From positions 32,560 through 96,559 of the forward strand of contig NZ_PXYH01000014.1 of the NCBI RefSeq assembly GCF_003012795.1: a stretch of DNA of 64,000 nucleotides, given 5' to 3'. The translations under genes were made by a program, and so were the position numbers. This DNA is from Zobellella taiwanensis (GTDB lineage Bacteria > Pseudomonadota > Gammaproteobacteria > Enterobacterales > Aeromonadaceae). A model generated the notes under the pieces. That model made no database searches. It was not told where the DNA came from and saw only the letters and a list, made by a program, of their open reading frames with translations. Each line of letters starts with the position of its first letter. Positions within the stretch are counted from its first letter, which is position 1. Positions 37,188 through 50,461 of the stretch are shown here, in pieces.

Positions 37188-37976
37188 ATGATGTCAACGC
37201 AACAACCGCTGGTGATCAAGCTGGGTGGCACCCTGCTGGAAAGCGACAAGGCCCTGGCGGCCCTGTTCACCACCCTGAAAACCTTTCTGGATGAGGTGAA
37301 CCGGCCCCTGCTGCTGGTGCACGGCGGCGGCGTATTGGTGGACAACCAGCTCAAGGCGATGGGCCTGACCTCCACCAAGAAGAACGGCCTGCGGGTGACT
37401 CCCTTCGAGCAAATCCCGGTGATCGCCGGCGCCCTGGCCGGCACCGCCAACAAACTGCTGCTGGCCCAGGCCATCGCCCACGAAATTCCCTCGGTCGGCC
37501 TCTGCCTGGGTGACGGCGGCCTGTGCCGGGTCAGCCAGCTGGATCCCGAGCTGGGCGCCGTGGGCCAGATCGAGGGCGGCGATGCCACCCTGGTGAACAG
37601 CCTGCTGGCCGGCGGCTTCCTGCCCATCGTCAGCTCCATCGGCATCACCTTCGACGGCAAGCTGATGAACGTGAACGCGGACCAGGCGGCCACCGCCATC
37701 GCCGAAATCCTGGACGCGGACCTGGTGATGTTGTCGGACGTGAGCGGCATTCTCGACGGCAAGGGCCAGCGCATTGCCCACCTGACCGAGGCCGCCGCCC
37801 AGGAACTGATGGACAAAAACATCATCAAGGACGGCATGGCGGTCAAGGTGAAGGCGGCGCTCAAGGCCACCAAGACCCTGGGCAAGCCGGTGGCCGTGGG
37901 CAGCTGGCGCTATCCCGAGCAGCTGTTGTCGCTGCTGGCGGGCGAATCCGAGCACGGCACCCGGATTTCCCACTAA
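37188..37976 (+). CDS. argB: Acetylglutamate kinase
   Basis: Phosphorylates N-acetylglutamate, second step of arginine synthesis. 262 aa of the amino-acid kinase fold: VIKLGGTLL (ATP phosphate binding), [29 protein letters not shown], and [19 protein letters not shown] sits 6 nt before the first of two adjacent ATGs (37188, 37191). The short form lacks the N-terminal helix of arginine-inhibited hexameric kinases, so feedback control probably lies at the acetyltransferase. Confidence 0.95.
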   Translation: MMSTQQPLVIKLGGTLLESDKALAALFTTLKTFLDEVNRPLLLVHGGGVLVDNQLKAMGLTSTKKNGLRVTPFEQIPVIAGALAGTANKLLLAQAIAHEIPSVGLCLGDGGLCRVSQLDPELGAVGQIEGGDATLVNSLLAGGFLPIVSSIGITFDGKLMNVNADQAATAIAEILDADLVMLSDVSGILDGKGQRIAHLTEAAAQELMDKNIIKDGMAVKVKAALKATKTLGKPVAVGSWRYPEQLLSLLAGESEHGTRISH

Positions 37977-37986
37977 AGGAGGCGTT

Positions 37987-38904
37987 ATGCAGCATTTACT
38001 GAGCCTCAAGGATTACAGCAAGGAACAGATAGAACAGTTGTTGGCCCTGGCCAAGGCGATGAAAGCCAACCCCGGCCAATACGCCGATGCTCTCAAGGGC
38101 AAGAGCGTGGTGACCCTGTTTGAAAAGCCGTCCCTGCGCACCCGGGTGACCTTTGACATCGGCATCAACAAGCTGGGTGGCCATGCGGTCTACCTGGACA
38201 GCCAGAACGGCGCCATGGGCAAGCGGGAAACGGTGCAGGACTTCGCCGCCAACCTGTCGCGCTGGTGCGACGCCATCGTGGCCCGGGTATTCGACCATCA
38301 GACCCTGGTGGAAATGACAAAATATGCTACCGTGCCGGTGATCAACTCCCTGTGCAACCTGTATCATCCCTGCCAGGCGCTGGCCGACTACATGACCATC
38401 GCCGAGCATCACGATGATCTGAGCAAGGTGCACCTGGCCTATGTGGGCGATGGCAACAACGTCACCAACTCCCTGTTGCTGACCGGCGCCATCCTGGGCA
38501 CCACCGTCACTGCCGCCTGCCCGCGCGGGCACAACGTGGACGCCCAGATTTTGAAGGAGGCCGAGGCCCTGGCCGCGGTGAGCGGCGCCAAAATACGGGT
38601 GACCGACAGCCTGGACGATATCGAGGGCGCGGACGTGATCTATACGGACACCTGGGTTTCCATGGGCGATAATACCCCCCTGGATCAGGTGAAGGAGATC
38701 TTCATGCCGTACCAGGTCAACCAGGCCCTGCTTGACAAAACCGGAGCCAAACAGGTGCTGCATTGCCAGCCCGCCCACAGGGAGTGGGAAATAACTTCCG
38801 AGGTGATGGACGGCCCCGCCTCCCTGATCCTCGACCAAGCTGAAAATCGCATGCACGTCCAGAATGCCGTGCTGCTGACACTGATTAACAGGGATATTCA
38901 TTAA
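37987..38904 (+). CDS. argF: Ornithine carbamoyltransferase
   Basis: Makes citrulline from ornithine and carbamoyl phosphate. 305 aa with the carbamoyl-phosphate motif [21 protein letters not shown], and [12 protein letters not shown]. The ornithine-site motif usually read HCLPA is HCQPAHRE here, a Leu-to-Gln change in a substrate-contacting loop. The HPCQ spacing and DGNNV segment argue for an ordinary OTC rather than an acetylornithine carbamoyltransferase. Its last base is the A of the argG ATG. Confidence 0.93.
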   Translation: MQHLLSLKDYSKEQIEQLLALAKAMKANPGQYADALKGKSVVTLFEKPSLRTRVTFDIGINKLGGHAVYLDSQNGAMGKRETVQDFAANLSRWCDAIVARVFDHQTLVEMTKYATVPVINSLCNLYHPCQALADYMTIAEHHDDLSKVHLAYVGDGNNVTNSLLLTGAILGTTVTAACPRGHNVDAQILKEAEALAAVSGAKIRVTDSLDDIEGADVIYTDTWVSMGDNTPLDQVKEIFMPYQVNQALLDKTGAKQVLHCQPAHREWEITSEVMDGPASLILDQAENRMHVQNAVLLTLINRDIH

Positions 38905-40115
38905 TGAGCCAATTCAAAAAAATCGTGCTGGCCTATTCCGGCGGTCTGGACACTTCGGCCATCATTCCGTGGCTGAAAGAGAACTACGAAGGCTGTGAAG
39001 TGGTGGCCTTCGTGGCCGATGTGGGCCAGGGCGCCGAAGACCTGGAAGGCGTCGAGCAGAAGGCCATCGCCTCCGGTGCCTCCAAGTGCATCGTGGCGGA
39101 CCTGAAAGACGAATTCGTCAACGACTACGTCTACCCGACCCTGACCACCGGCGCCATCTACGAAGGCACCTACCTGCTGGGCACCTCCATGGCCCGCCCG
39201 GTGATCGCCAAGGCGATGGTGGAAGTGGCCCTGGCCGAAGGCGCCGATGCCATCTCCCACGGCTGCACCGGCAAGGGCAACGACCAGGTGCGTTTTGAAG
39301 GCGCCGTGGCCGCCCTGGCGCCCCAGCTGGCCATTATCGCCCCCTGGCGGATCTGGACCATGCGCAGCCGTGAAGATCTGCTGGCCTACCTGGCCGAGCG
39401 CAAGATCCCCACCACCGCCAGCGCCACCAAGATCTACTCCCGTGACGCCAACGCCTGGCACATTTCCACCGAGGGTGGCGAGCTGGAGAGCACCTGGAAC
39501 GAGCCTTCCGAGCAGGCCTGGACCTGGACAGTGTCCCCCGAGCAGGCTCCGGACCAGGCCGAAACCCTGTCCCTGACCGTGGAAAAAGGCCGTGTGGTCG
39601 CTGTCGACGGCCAGACCATGAGCCCCTACCAGGTGCTGGTGACCCTGAACGAGCGTGCCGCCAGGCACGGTGTGGGCCGGGTCGACATCGTCGAGAACCG
39701 CCTGGTGGGCATGAAGTCCCGCGGCTGCTACGAAACCCCCGGCGGCACCGTGATGATGGCCGCCCTGCGCGCCGTCGAGGAGCTGGTGCTGGACAAGCCG
39801 ACCCGCGCCTGGCGCGAGCGGGTGGGTGCCGAGTTCTCCCACCTGGTGTACGACGGCCGCTGGTTCACCCCGCTGTGCAAGGCGCTGCTGGCCTCTGCCG
39901 AAGCCATCGCCGAGGACGTGTCCGGTGAAGTAGTGCTGAAGATGTACAAGGGCCAGGTTACCGCCATCAAGAAGCGCTCGCCCAATAGCCTTTACTCCGA
40001 AGAATTCGCCACCTTCGGCGAGGACGAGGTGTACGATCAGAGCCACGCCGAAGGCTTTATCCGCCTGTACTCCCTGGCCAGCCGGATCAAGGCGCTGAAA
40101 AACCAGCAGAAATAA
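38904..40115 (+). CDS. argG: Argininosuccinate synthase
   Basis: ATP-dependent condensation of citrulline and aspartate. 403 aa, the short bacterial type (E. coli's is a longer, different subtype). PP-loop [15 protein letters not shown] at the N-terminus, [13 protein letters not shown], and [11 protein letters not shown] in the C-terminal half. It overlaps the argF stop by one base, and a strong terminator follows, so argH may depend on readthrough or its own promoter. Confidence 0.95.
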   Translation: MSQFKKIVLAYSGGLDTSAIIPWLKENYEGCEVVAFVADVGQGAEDLEGVEQKAIASGASKCIVADLKDEFVNDYVYPTLTTGAIYEGTYLLGTSMARPVIAKAMVEVALAEGADAISHGCTGKGNDQVRFEGAVAALAPQLAIIAPWRIWTMRSREDLLAYLAERKIPTTASATKIYSRDANAWHISTEGGELESTWNEPSEQAWTWTVSPEQAPDQAETLSLTVEKGRVVAVDGQTMSPYQVLVTLNERAARHGVGRVDIVENRLVGMKSRGCYETPGGTVMMAALRAVEELVLDKPTRAWRERVGAEFSHLVYDGRWFTPLCKALLASAEAIAEDVSGEVVLKMYKGQVTAIKKRSPNSLYSEEFATFGEDEVYDQSHAEGFIRLYSLASRIKALKNQQK

Positions 40116-40134
40116 GGCAAAAATATTAAAAAAG

Positions 40135-40157
40135 GGGGGCCTTTGGCCCCCTTTTTT
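40135..40157 (+). terminator. Rho-independent terminator between argG and argH
   Basis: GGGGGCC-TTT-GGCCCCC followed by T6, 19 bp after argG. A strong intrinsic terminator inside what is usually one arg operon. Confidence 0.88.
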
Positions 40158-40159
40158 CG

Positions 40160-40294
40160 AGCTGTAAGCTATAAGCTGTCAGCGGTAAGAAAAAACTGCG
40201 TTATATTCACCATCTTGCAGATGTCGCTGGCCTGGCAGGTGAAATAACAGAACCACCAGCAACTCGGGCAGCTGATAGCTTACAGCTTAAAGCT
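40160..40294. repeat. 135-bp element with 24-bp imperfect terminal inverted repeats (MITE-like)
   Basis: The left arm at 40160-40183 (AGCTGTAAGCTATAAGCTGT then CAGC) and the right arm at 40271-40294 are inverse copies with 21 of 24 matches, and each is built from AGCTNTAAGCT units. The 87-bp interior has no gene. The layout suggests a small non-autonomous mobile or palindromic repeat inserted between argG's terminator and argH; no target-site duplication is obvious. Confidence 0.5.
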
Positions 40295-40328
40295 TACGGC
40301 TTTGTTTTTAGAAAGGAGTAAAAAGGTT

Positions 40329-42209
<1,881 letters not shown>

Positions 42210-42218
42210 AAATAACGC

Positions 42219-42253
42219 GGCCGGCTTGCAACCGCCGGCCAGATCCGTATAAT
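42219..42253 (+). promoter_or_regulatory. S10 operon promoter, with the argH 3' hairpin around its -35
   Basis: TTGCAA (42226-42231), 16 bp, TATAAT (42248-42253): a strong sigma-70 promoter. The -35 sits in the loop of GGCCGGC-N8-GCCGGCC (42219-42240), which follows the argH stop by 9 bp and lacks a T-run. Confidence 0.72.
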
Positions 42254-42737
<484 letters not shown>

Positions 42738-42758
42738 TAACGGAAAGAGGTTTTATCA

Positions 42759-43397
42759 ATGGCAATCGGTCTAGTAGGTCGTAAGCTGGGTATGACCCGT
42801 GTCTTCACCGAAGACGGCGTGTCCATCCCGGTCACCGTTATCGAAGTAGATGCCAACCGTGTTACCCAGGTGAAAACACTGGAAAAGGATGGCTATGCGG
42901 CCATTCAGGTGACCACTGGCACCAAGAAAGCGAACCGCATCACCAAACCGGAAGCGGGTCACTTCGCTAAAGCCGGTGTGGAAGCGGGCCGCGGTCTGTG
43001 GGAATTCCGCCTGGGTTCAGGCGAAGGCGACAGCATCGAAGTCGGTGCCGAGCTGAAAGTCGACATCTTTGCTGATGTCAAGAAAGTAGACGTTACCGGT
43101 ACTTCCAAAGGTAAGGGTTTCGCTGGCGGCGTTAAGCGCTGGAACTTCCGTACCCAGGACATGACCCACGGTAACTCCTTGTCTCACCGCGCTCCGGGTT
43201 CCATCGGTCAGAACCAGACTCCGGGCCGCGTGTTCAAAGGCAAGAAAATGGCCGGTCACCTGGGCGCTGAGCGGGTAACCACTCAGAATCTGGAAGTGGT
43301 CCGCGTTGATGTTGATCGTAACCTGCTGCTCATCAAAGGTGCAGTCCCGGGTGCGACTAACGGCAACGTCATCGTTAAACCTGCCGTTAAAGCGTAA
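42759..43397 (+). CDS. rplC: 50S ribosomal protein L3
   Basis: 212 aa. Early 50S assembly protein; starts [16 protein letters not shown] and contains the central loop [20 protein letters not shown] that reaches toward the peptidyl-transferase centre and carries the methylatable Gln. Second gene of the S10 operon. Confidence 0.97.
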   Translation: MAIGLVGRKLGMTRVFTEDGVSIPVTVIEVDANRVTQVKTLEKDGYAAIQVTTGTKKANRITKPEAGHFAKAGVEAGRGLWEFRLGSGEGDSIEVGAELKVDIFADVKKVDVTGTSKGKGFAGGVKRWNFRTQDMTHGNSLSHRAPGSIGQNQTPGRVFKGKKMAGHLGAERVTTQNLEVVRVDVDRNLLLIKGAVPGATNGNVIVKPAVKA

Positions 43398-43414
43398 CGT
43401 CTGAGGAGATAGTA

Positions 43415-44020
43415 ATGGAATTGGTAATGAAAGACGCGCAAGGCGCTCTTGAAGTTTCCGAAACTACCTTCGGGCGTGAGTTCAACGAAGCCCTGGTGCA
43501 TCAGGTTGTTGTGGCCTATGCCGCCGGTGCTCGTCAAGGTACTCGTGCTCAGAAGACCCGTTCCGAAGTGTCCGGCGGCGGCAAGAAGCCGTGGCGCCAG
43601 AAGGGCACTGGCCGGGCCCGTGCCGGTACCATCCGCTCTCCGCTGTGGCGTTCCGGTGGTGTGACCTTCGCGGCCAAGCCGCAGGATCACAGCCAGAAGG
43701 TCAACAAGAAGATGTACCGTGGTGCCATCAAGAGCATCCTCTCCGAGCTGGTACGTCAAGAGCGTCTGATCGTGGTCGAGAAGTTCGGTGTGGAAGCGCC
43801 GAAAACCAAAGAACTGGTTGCCAAACTGAAGCAGTGGGATCTGAACGACGTTCTGATCGTGACTGGCGAAGTGGACGAGAACCTGTTCCTGGCCGCCCGC
43901 AACCTGTACAAGGTTGACGTGCGTGACGTGGCCGGTATCGACCCGGTTTCTCTGATCGCGTTCGACAAGGTACTGGTAACTGCCGACGCAGTTAAGCAAA
44001 TCGAGGAGATGCTGGCATGA
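43415..44020 (+). CDS. rplD: 50S ribosomal protein L4
   Basis: 201 aa, standard length. The long exit-tunnel loop ([20 protein letters not shown]) is intact. Besides its 50S role, L4 is the autorepressor of the S10 operon in gammaproteobacteria, acting on the leader at 42254-42425. Its stop overlaps rplW by 4 bp. Confidence 0.97.
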   Translation: MELVMKDAQGALEVSETTFGREFNEALVHQVVVAYAAGARQGTRAQKTRSEVSGGGKKPWRQKGTGRARAGTIRSPLWRSGGVTFAAKPQDHSQKVNKKMYRGAIKSILSELVRQERLIVVEKFGVEAPKTKELVAKLKQWDLNDVLIVTGEVDENLFLAARNLYKVDVRDVAGIDPVSLIAFDKVLVTADAVKQIEEMLA

Positions 44021-44319
44021 TCCGTGAAGAGCGTATTCTGAAAGTTCTGAAGGCGCCGCATATCTCTGAAAAAAGCACCATGGTAGCCGAAAAGACCAAC
44101 ACTATCGTGTTCAAGGTTGCCAAGGATGCTACCAAGGCTGAAGTGAAAGCCGCGGTCGAGAAGCTGTTCGAAGTTGAAGTAAAAGATGTTCGCACGTTGC
44201 TGGTCAAGGGTAAAACCAAGCGCACCGGTAACCGCATGGGCCAACGTTCCGACTGGAAAAAGGCCTACGTGACCCTGAAAGAAGGTCAGGACATCGACTT
44301 CATCGGCGGTGCCGAGTAA
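44017..44319 (+). CDS. rplW: 50S ribosomal protein L23
   Basis: 100 aa: [21 protein letters not shown] start and GRRPDWKKA-like [15 protein letters not shown]. Located at the tunnel exit, docking site for trigger factor and SRP. ATGA overlap with rplD. Confidence 0.96.
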   Translation: MIREERILKVLKAPHISEKSTMVAEKTNTIVFKVAKDATKAEVKAAVEKLFEVEVKDVRTLLVKGKTKRTGNRMGQRSDWKKAYVTLKEGQDIDFIGGAE

Positions 44320-44336
44320 GAGAGGAGTAATTAACA

Positions 44337-45161
44337 ATGGCAATCGTAAAATGTAAGCCTACTTCTCCGGGTCGCCGTCATGTAGTTCAGATCAGCAACC
44401 CGGAACTGTACAAAGGCAAGCCGTTTGCAGCCCTGCTGGACAAAAAGTCCAAGACTGGTGGCCGTAACAACGCTGGCCGTACCACTGTTCGTCATATCGG
44501 CGGTGGTCACAAGCAGCACTACCGTATCATCGACTTCAAGCGCAACAAGGACGGTATTCCGGCCAAGGTAGAGCGTTTGGAATATGATCCGAACCGCTCT
44601 GCCAACATCGCTCTGGTGCTGTACGCAGACGGTGAGCGTCGTTACATCCTGGCCCCGAAAGGCGTTCAGGCCGGCGACCAGCTGCTGTCTGGCGACGCGG
44701 CTCCGATCAAGGCCGGTAACTGCCTGCCGATGCGCAACATTCCCGTGGGCTCTACCGTTCACGCGATTGAAATGAAGCCTGGCAAAGGCGCGCAAATCGC
44801 CCGTTCCGCCGGTACTTACGCCCAGATCCTGGCGCGTGAAGGCAGCTATGTCACCCTGCGTCTGCGCTCCGGCGAAGTGCGCAAGGTGCTGGCCGAGTGC
44901 CGTGCCACCCTGGGTGAAGTAGGCAACGCTGAGCACATGCTGCGTCAGCTGGGTAAAGCCGGTGCACAGCGCTGGCGTGGTGTTCGCCCGACCGTACGTG
45001 GTGTGGCGATGAACCCGGTAGACCACCCGCACGGTGGTGGTGAAGGTCGTACCTCCGGTGGCCGTCACCCGGTTACTCCTTGGGGTAAACCGACCAAGGG
45101 CGCCAAGACCCGTAAAAACAAGCGTACCGACAAGTTCGTTGTACGTCACCGTAACAAGTAA
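44337..45161 (+). CDS. rplB: 50S ribosomal protein L2
   Basis: 274 aa. Peptidyl-transferase-adjacent 23S binder; contains [14 protein letters not shown], the conserved GGGHKQHYR and the catalytic-loop region [14 protein letters not shown] with the key His. Normal length and context. Confidence 0.97.
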   Translation: MAIVKCKPTSPGRRHVVQISNPELYKGKPFAALLDKKSKTGGRNNAGRTTVRHIGGGHKQHYRIIDFKRNKDGIPAKVERLEYDPNRSANIALVLYADGERRYILAPKGVQAGDQLLSGDAAPIKAGNCLPMRNIPVGSTVHAIEMKPGKGAQIARSAGTYAQILAREGSYVTLRLRSGEVRKVLAECRATLGEVGNAEHMLRQLGKAGAQRWRGVRPTVRGVAMNPVDHPHGGGEGRTSGGRHPVTPWGKPTKGAKTRKNKRTDKFVVRHRNK

Positions 45162-45164
45162 TAG

Positions 45165-45461
<297 letters not shown>

Positions 45462-45471
45462 GGGGTAACAG

Positions 45472-45804
45472 ATGGAAGCTATAGCTAAACACCGCTTTGC
45501 TCGTACTTCTGCCCAGAAGGCGCGCCTGGTAGCCGATCAAGTTCGCGGCCTGTCCGTAGACAAGGCACTGAATGTCCTGGCTTTCAGCCCGAAAAAGGCT
45601 GCCGTTCTGGTCAAAAAGGTTCTGGAATCTGCCATTGCCAATGCCGAGCACAATGAAGGTGCGGATATCGATGAGCTGAAAGTGGCCAAGATCTTCGTTG
45701 ACGAGGGTCCCACCATGAAGCGTATTCGTCCTCGTGCCAAGGGCCGCGCGGACCGTATCATGAAGCGTACCAGCCACATCACTGTGGTTGTGTCCGACCG
45801 CTAA
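45472..45804 (+). CDS. rplV: 50S ribosomal protein L22
   Basis: 110 aa: starts [20 protein letters not shown] and has the tunnel-constriction hairpin [14 protein letters not shown]. Standard length; ten bases after rpsS. Confidence 0.97.
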   Translation: MEAIAKHRFARTSAQKARLVADQVRGLSVDKALNVLAFSPKKAAVLVKKVLESAIANAEHNEGADIDELKVAKIFVDEGPTMKRIRPRAKGRADRIMKRTSHITVVVSDR

Positions 45805-45822
45805 GAGGCTAGGAGATAAGCA

Positions 45823-46518
45823 ATGGGCCAGAAAGTACACCCGAATGGTATTCGCTTAGGGATCACCAAGCCTTTTAACTCGACCTGGTTTGCGAATACC
45901 AAGGACTTCGCTGACAACCTGCACAGCGATTTTCAAGTGCGTCAGTACCTGAATAAGGAACTGAAAAACGCCTCCGTTTCTCGGATCGTGATCGAGCGTC
46001 CGGCCAAGAGCATCCGTGTGACCATTCACACTGCTCGTCCCGGCGTCGTGATCGGCAAGAAAGGCGAAGACGTGGAAAAACTGCGCAAGCACGTGGCCAA
46101 CCTGGCCGGCGTACCTGCTCAGATCAACATTTCCGAAGTGCGTAAGCCTGAGCTGGACGGTCAGCTGGTTGCCGATTCTATCGCCTCCCAGCTGGAGCGC
46201 CGCGTGATGTTCCGTCGCGCCATGAAGCGCGCGGTTCAAAACGCCATGCGCATCGGCGCCAAAGGCATCAAGGTGGAAGTGAGCGGTCGTCTGGGCGGCG
46301 CTGAAATCGCGCGTACCGAATGGTACCGTGAAGGTCGTGTGCCCCTGCACACCCTGCGTGCCGACATCGACTATGCAACTTCTGAAGCATCTACCACTTA
46401 CGGCATCATTGGCGTAAAGGTTTGGATCTTCAAGGGTGAGGTACTGGGTGGCCTGCAAGCCGTTGCCCAAGAGCCGCAAGCCCCGGCCAAACCCAAGCGC
46501 AAAGGCCGCGGTAAGTAA
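45823..46518 (+). CDS. rpsC: 30S ribosomal protein S3
   Basis: 231 aa: [19 protein letters not shown] start, KH-type RNA-binding motif [13 protein letters not shown] and helicase-related mRNA-entry residues around [19 protein letters not shown] [14 protein letters not shown]. Basic C-tail typical of the family. Confidence 0.97.
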   Translation: MGQKVHPNGIRLGITKPFNSTWFANTKDFADNLHSDFQVRQYLNKELKNASVSRIVIERPAKSIRVTIHTARPGVVIGKKGEDVEKLRKHVANLAGVPAQINISEVRKPELDGQLVADSIASQLERRVMFRRAMKRAVQNAMRIGAKGIKVEVSGRLGGAEIARTEWYREGRVPLHTLRADIDYATSEASTTYGIIGVKVWIFKGEVLGGLQAVAQEPQAPAKPKRKGRGK

Positions 46519-46530
46519 GGAGACTCGGAC

Positions 46531-46944
46531 ATGTTGCAACCGAAACGTACAAAATTCCGTAAAGTCCACAAAGGCCGTAACCGCGGTGTGGCGACCTCAG
46601 GCAACCTGATTTCCTTCGGTTCCTTTGGTCTGAAGGCGACCACGCGTGGACGCATCACTGCTCGCCAAATCGAAGCAGCGCGTCGTGCGATGACTCGTCA
46701 CGTCAAGCGTCAAGGCAAGATCTGGATCCGTATTTTCCCGGACAAGCCCATTACCGAAAAGCCCCTCGAAGTTCGTATGGGTAAAGGTAAGGGTAACGTG
46801 GAGTACTGGGTCGCCCAGATCCAGCCGGGTCGTGTCCTGTACGAGATGGACGGTGTACCTGAGTCACTGGCTCGCGAAGCCTTTGCACTGGCGGCTGCCA
46901 AGCTGCCGGTTAGGACCACTTTCGTAACTCGGACGGTGATGTGA
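46531..46944 (+). CDS. rplP: 50S ribosomal protein L16
   Basis: 137 aa (E. coli 136): [19 protein letters not shown] start; conserved [16 protein letters not shown] with the Arg near residue 81 that is hydroxylated in some bacteria. Stop overlaps the rpmC start by one base. Confidence 0.97.
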   Translation: MLQPKRTKFRKVHKGRNRGVATSGNLISFGSFGLKATTRGRITARQIEAARRAMTRHVKRQGKIWIRIFPDKPITEKPLEVRMGKGKGNVEYWVAQIQPGRVLYEMDGVPESLAREAFALAAAKLPVRTTFVTRTVM

Positions 46945-47135
46945 TGAAAGCACAAGATCTGCGTGAAAAGAGTGTTGAAGAACTGAACCAGGAGCTGCTG
47001 GGCCTGCTGCGCGAGCAGTTCAACCTGCGCATGCAAGCGAGCACTGGCCAACTGGCTCAGACCCACAACCTCAAAAAGGTACGCCGCGACATCGCGCGTG
47101 TGAAGACTGTTCTGAACCAAAAGGCAGGTGCCTAA
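46944..47135 (+). CDS. rpmC: 50S ribosomal protein L29
   Basis: 63 aa, the E. coli length: [19 protein letters not shown]. The preferred ATG at 46944 shares its A with the rplP TGA; a GTG three bases upstream is in frame. Confidence 0.96.
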   Translation: MKAQDLREKSVEELNQELLGLLREQFNLRMQASTGQLAQTHNLKKVRRDIARVKTVLNQKAGA

Positions 47136-47136
47136 G

Positions 47137-47397
47137 ATGAGCGAACAAACCATTCGTACTCTGCAGGGCCGTGTAGTCAGCGACAAGATGGACAAGTCCA
47201 TCACTGTGGCTATCAACCGCTTCGTGAAACACCCGATCTACGGGAAGTACATCAAGCGTACTACCAAGCTGCACGTTCATGACGAGAACAATGAGTGCAA
47301 GACCGGCGACGTCGTGACCATCCGCGAGTGCCGCCCGATCTCCAAGACCAAGTCTTGGACCCTGGTAAAAATCATTGAGCGTCCGGTGAAAGCCTGA
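47137..47397 (+). CDS. rpsQ: 30S ribosomal protein S17
   Basis: 86 aa: [20 protein letters not shown] start, [18 protein letters not shown]. Last gene of the S10 operon; the ATG at 47137 directly follows the rpmC stop (1 bp apart) and is followed by a strong terminator. Confidence 0.96.
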   Translation: MSEQTIRTLQGRVVSDKMDKSITVAINRFVKHPIYGKYIKRTTKLHVHDENNECKTGDVVTIRECRPISKTKSWTLVKIIERPVKA

Positions 47398-47422
47398 CGA
47401 TCTCTGGTATACTTACCCGGTC

Positions 47423-47453
47423 AAACGGCCCAGCGATGGGCCGTTTGTTTTTT
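47423..47453 (+). terminator. Terminator at end of the S10 operon
   Basis: AAACGGCCC-AGCGAT-GGGCCGTTT followed by G and T6: a 9-bp stem 26 bp after rpsQ, separating the S10 and spc operons. Confidence 0.88.
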
Positions 47454-47477
47454 ACACTACCTTTTCTGGATTGGCGG

Positions 47478-47486
47478 TGCTATAAT
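47478..47486 (+). promoter_or_regulatory. spc operon promoter (extended -10)
   Basis: TGC-TATAAT, an extended -10 with a perfect hexamer, 72 bp before rplN. A -35 at the usual spacing is weak, which the TGn element can compensate for. It supplies the spc operon after the S10 terminator. Confidence 0.6.
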
Positions 47487-47558
47487 GCCGCGCCTTCTTT
47501 GGCAGCCAACATATCCCGAATAAGGGTTTTAAAGTAGTCACTTTAGCGGAGCACTAAC

Positions 47559-47927
47559 ATGATCCAAATGCAAAGTATGCTGGACGTGGCCGACAACTCC
47601 GGTGCGCGCAGCGTAATGTGTATTAAGGTCCTGGGTGGTTCGCACCGCCGCTACGCCGGCATCGGCGACATCATCAAAGTTACCGTCAAGGAAGCAATTC
47701 CGCGCGGTAAGGTTAAAAAAGGTGATGTAATGAACGCGGTGGTCGTACGCACTCGTAAAGGCGTTCGTCGTCCGGACGGCTCTGTCATCCGTTTCGACCG
47801 TAATGCGGCCGTGATTTTGAACAACAATCACCAGCCGATCGGTACTCGTATTTTTGGTCCGGTGACTCGTGAACTTCGCTCTGAGAAGTTCATGAAGATT
47901 GTTTCACTGGCACCTGAAGTACTGTAA
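47559..47927 (+). CDS. rplN: 50S ribosomal protein L14
   Basis: 122 aa: [17 protein letters not shown] start and signature [16 protein letters not shown]. First gene of the spc operon. Interface protein contacting 16S helix 14. Confidence 0.97.
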   Translation: MIQMQSMLDVADNSGARSVMCIKVLGGSHRRYAGIGDIIKVTVKEAIPRGKVKKGDVMNAVVVRTRKGVRRPDGSVIRFDRNAAVILNNNHQPIGTRIFGPVTRELRSEKFMKIVSLAPEVL

Positions 47928-47937
47928 GGAGTCAACG

Positions 47938-48255
47938 ATGGCAGCAAAAATCCGTCGCGATGACGAAGTCATCATTCTTACCGGCAAGGACAAGGGCAAG
48001 CGTGGCACTGTCACCAAGGTCCTGACCCAGGAAGGTAAGGTTATCGTCTCAGGTATCAACCTGGTCAAGAAACACCAGAAGCCCGTGCCCCAACTGGGTC
48101 AGGCTGGCGGTATCATCGACCTGGAAGCACCGATTGACGTATCTAACGTTGCGCTGTTCAACTCTGCCTCCGGCAAAGCTGACCGCGTAGGTTTCCGGAT
48201 TGAAGACGGCAAGAAAGTCCGCTTCTTCAAATCCACCGGCGAACTTGTGAAGTAA
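47938..48255 (+). CDS. rplX: 50S ribosomal protein L24
   Basis: 105 aa: [20 protein letters not shown] start (KOW motif). Early 50S assembly initiator. The start at 47938 with AAGGAG upstream is chosen over an in-frame ATG inside rplN. Confidence 0.97.
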   Translation: MAAKIRRDDEVIILTGKDKGKRGTVTKVLTQEGKVIVSGINLVKKHQKPVPQLGQAGGIIDLEAPIDVSNVALFNSASGKADRVGFRIEDGKKVRFFKSTGELVK

Positions 48256-48269
48256 TTGGAGTTTATACG

Positions 48270-48809
48270 ATGGCGAAACTGCATGATTACTACAAAGAAA
48301 CTGTAGTAAAAGAACTGATGAGCCAGTTCGGGTACAAGACTATCATGCAAGTCCCTCGGATTGAGAAAATCACCCTGAACATGGGTGTGGGTGAAGCCCT
48401 GGCTGATAAAAAGATCCTGGACAATGCCGCTGCCGATCTGGCCGCCATTTCCGGTCAAAAGCCGCTGGTCACCAAAGCTCGTAAATCCGTTGCTGGCTTC
48501 AAAATCCGTGAAGGCTACCCCATTGGTTGTAAAGTAACTCTGCGCGGCGAGCGCATGTGGGAATTCCTGGAGCGTCTGATTTGCATCTCTATCCCCCGGA
48601 TCCGTGACTTCCGTGGCCTGAACCCTAAGTCGTTCGATGGTCGTGGTAACTACTCCATGGGTGTACGCGAGCAAATCATTTTCCCTGAAATCGATTATGA
48701 CAAGGTAGATCGTGTGCGTGGTCTCGACATCACCATCACCACCACTGCCCAGTCAGACGAAGAAGGTCGTGCTCTGCTGGCTGCCTTTGACTTCCCATTC
48801 CGTAAGTAA
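48270..48809 (+). CDS. rplE: 50S ribosomal protein L5
   Basis: 179 aa, normal. [19 protein letters not shown] start; [12 protein letters not shown]. Binds 5S rRNA. In E. coli the operon's S8 repression site lies at the rplX-rplE junction; I did not resolve the structure here. Confidence 0.97.
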   Translation: MAKLHDYYKETVVKELMSQFGYKTIMQVPRIEKITLNMGVGEALADKKILDNAAADLAAISGQKPLVTKARKSVAGFKIREGYPIGCKVTLRGERMWEFLERLICISIPRIRDFRGLNPKSFDGRGNYSMGVREQIIFPEIDYDKVDRVRGLDITITTTAQSDEEGRALLAAFDFPFRK

Positions 48810-48820
48810 GGTGTAGGGTT

Positions 48821-49126
48821 ATGGCAAAACAATCAATGAAAGCTCGCGAAGTCAAGCGCGCAAAACTGGCTGAGAAGTATTCAGCCAAGCGTCAGGCACT
48901 GAAAGACATCATCTCCAACGTCAACACTTCTGACGAAGATCGTTGGGATGCGGTGCTGAAACTGCAGCAACTGCCCCGTGACGCAAGCCCCTCTCGTCAG
49001 CGTAACCGCTGCAACATCACCGGTCGTCCGCACGGTTTCCTGCGGAAGTTCGGTCTGAGCCGCATCAAGGTGCGCGAACTGATGATGAAGGGTGAAATTC
49101 CGGGCCTGAAGAAGGCTTCTTGGTAA
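48821..49126 (+). CDS. rpsN: 30S ribosomal protein S14
   Basis: 101 aa, the long zinc-free form (no CxxC pairs), with [21 protein letters not shown] split over its C-terminal half. Implies the standard C-minus S14 rather than a zinc-responsive paralogue. Confidence 0.97.
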   Translation: MAKQSMKAREVKRAKLAEKYSAKRQALKDIISNVNTSDEDRWDAVLKLQQLPRDASPSRQRNRCNITGRPHGFLRKFGLSRIKVRELMMKGEIPGLKKASW

Positions 49127-49148
49127 GCGAACACGGGAGTAATACACA

Positions 49149-49541
49149 ATGAGCATGCAAGATCCGATCGCGGATATGCTGACCCGCATCCGCAACGGTC
49201 AGGCAGCCAACAAAGTTGCTGTCACCATGCCCTCTTCCAAGGTCAAAGTGGCGATTGCCAAGGTCCTGAAGGAAGAAGGTTATATCACTGACTATAAAGT
49301 TGCTGGTGAAACCAAAGCCGAACTGGAAGTGACTCTGAAGTACTTCCAGGGTGAGCCGGTGGTTGAAATGATCCAGCGCGTCAGCCGCCCCGGTCTGCGC
49401 ATCTATAAGAAGCGCGACGAACTGCCGAAAGTCATGGCAGGCATGGGTGTGGCTATCGTTTCCACGTCTAAAGGTGTGATGACCGACCGTGCCGCGCGTA
49501 AAGCCGGTATGGGTGGTGAGATCATCTGCTACGTTGCTTAA
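49149..49541 (+). CDS. rpsH: 30S ribosomal protein S8
   Basis: 130 aa: [18 protein letters not shown] start and C-terminal [16 protein letters not shown]. Binds 16S helix 21 and, in E. coli, represses the spc operon. Confidence 0.97.
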   Translation: MSMQDPIADMLTRIRNGQAANKVAVTMPSSKVKVAIAKVLKEEGYITDYKVAGETKAELEVTLKYFQGEPVVEMIQRVSRPGLRIYKKRDELPKVMAGMGVAIVSTSKGVMTDRAARKAGMGGEIICYVA

Positions 49542-49550
49542 GGAGTAGAT

Positions 49551-50084
49551 ATGTCCCGCGTTGCTAAGGCACCTATCGAAATTCCTGCCGGCGTAGAAGT
49601 GGCGTTGAACGGCCAGGAAATTACCATCAAGGGTAGCAAAGGTACTCTGAATCGTACCCTCAATGCTGCTGTTGAAATCAGCCAGGAAGACAACCTGTTG
49701 AAGTTTGCCCCGCGTGAAAACGTGGCCAACGCCAATGCCCAGGCCGGTACTGCCCGTGCCCTGGTCAACAACATGGTTATCGGTGTTACCCAAGGCTTCG
49801 AACGCAAGCTGCAGCTGGTTGGTGTAGGTTATCGCGCTCAGATGAAAGGCAATGCTATCGCACTGTCTCTGGGTTTCTCTCATCCGGTTGAGCATGCACT
49901 GCCTGAAGGCGTGTCCGCTGAGTGTCCGTCCCAGACCGAGATCGTTCTCAAGTCTGCCGACAAACAGCTGATTGGTCAGGTTGCTGCCAATATTCGTGCG
50001 TACCGCAAGCCCGAGCCCTACAAAGGCAAAGGTGTTCGCTATTTCGGCGAACAGGTCCGCAGCAAAGAGGCTAAGAAGAAGTAA
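49551..50084 (+). CDS. rplF: 50S ribosomal protein L6
   Basis: 177 aa: [16 protein letters not shown] start; C-terminal signature [11 protein letters not shown]. Sits near the sarcin-ricin loop. Confidence 0.97.
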   Translation: MSRVAKAPIEIPAGVEVALNGQEITIKGSKGTLNRTLNAAVEISQEDNLLKFAPRENVANANAQAGTARALVNNMVIGVTQGFERKLQLVGVGYRAQMKGNAIALSLGFSHPVEHALPEGVSAECPSQTEIVLKSADKQLIGQVAANIRAYRKPEPYKGKGVRYFGEQVRSKEAKKK

Positions 50085-50093
50085 GGTAACACT

Positions 50094-50447
50094 ATGGACA
50101 AAAAAGCAGCTCGTATCCGCCGTGCTACCAAAGCACGCAAAAAGATGCTGGAACTGGGTGCGACTCGCCTGGTGGTTCACCGTACTCCGCGCCACATCTA
50201 TGCACAGGTTATTGCACCGAACAGTTCTGCCGTACTGGCTTCCGCGTCTACCGTGGAAAAGTCACTGCGCGAACAGGTGAAATACACCGGTAACATCGAT
50301 GCCGCCGCGCTGGTCGGTAAAACCGTCGCCGAGCGTGCACTCGAAAAGGGCGTGACCAACGTCGCTTTCGACCGTTCCGGTTTCCAATATCACGGTCGTG
50401 TAGCCGCTCTGGCCGCTGCTGCTCGTGAAGCTGGTCTTCAGTTCTAA
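50094..50447 (+). CDS. rplR: 50S ribosomal protein L18
   Basis: 117 aa: [19 protein letters not shown] start; 5S rRNA binder. Standard length and context after rplF. Confidence 0.97.
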   Translation: MDKKAARIRRATKARKKMLELGATRLVVHRTPRHIYAQVIAPNSSAVLASASTVEKSLREQVKYTGNIDAAALVGKTVAERALEKGVTNVAFDRSGFQYHGRVAALAAAAREAGLQF

Positions 50448-50461
50448 GGGTGGAGTCGAAA

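Noticed and set aside
37987..38904. Acetylornithine carbamoyltransferase instead of OTC
   Set aside because: argE is present and the sequence has classical OTC features ([16 protein letters not shown]); only the HCQP substitution is odd.
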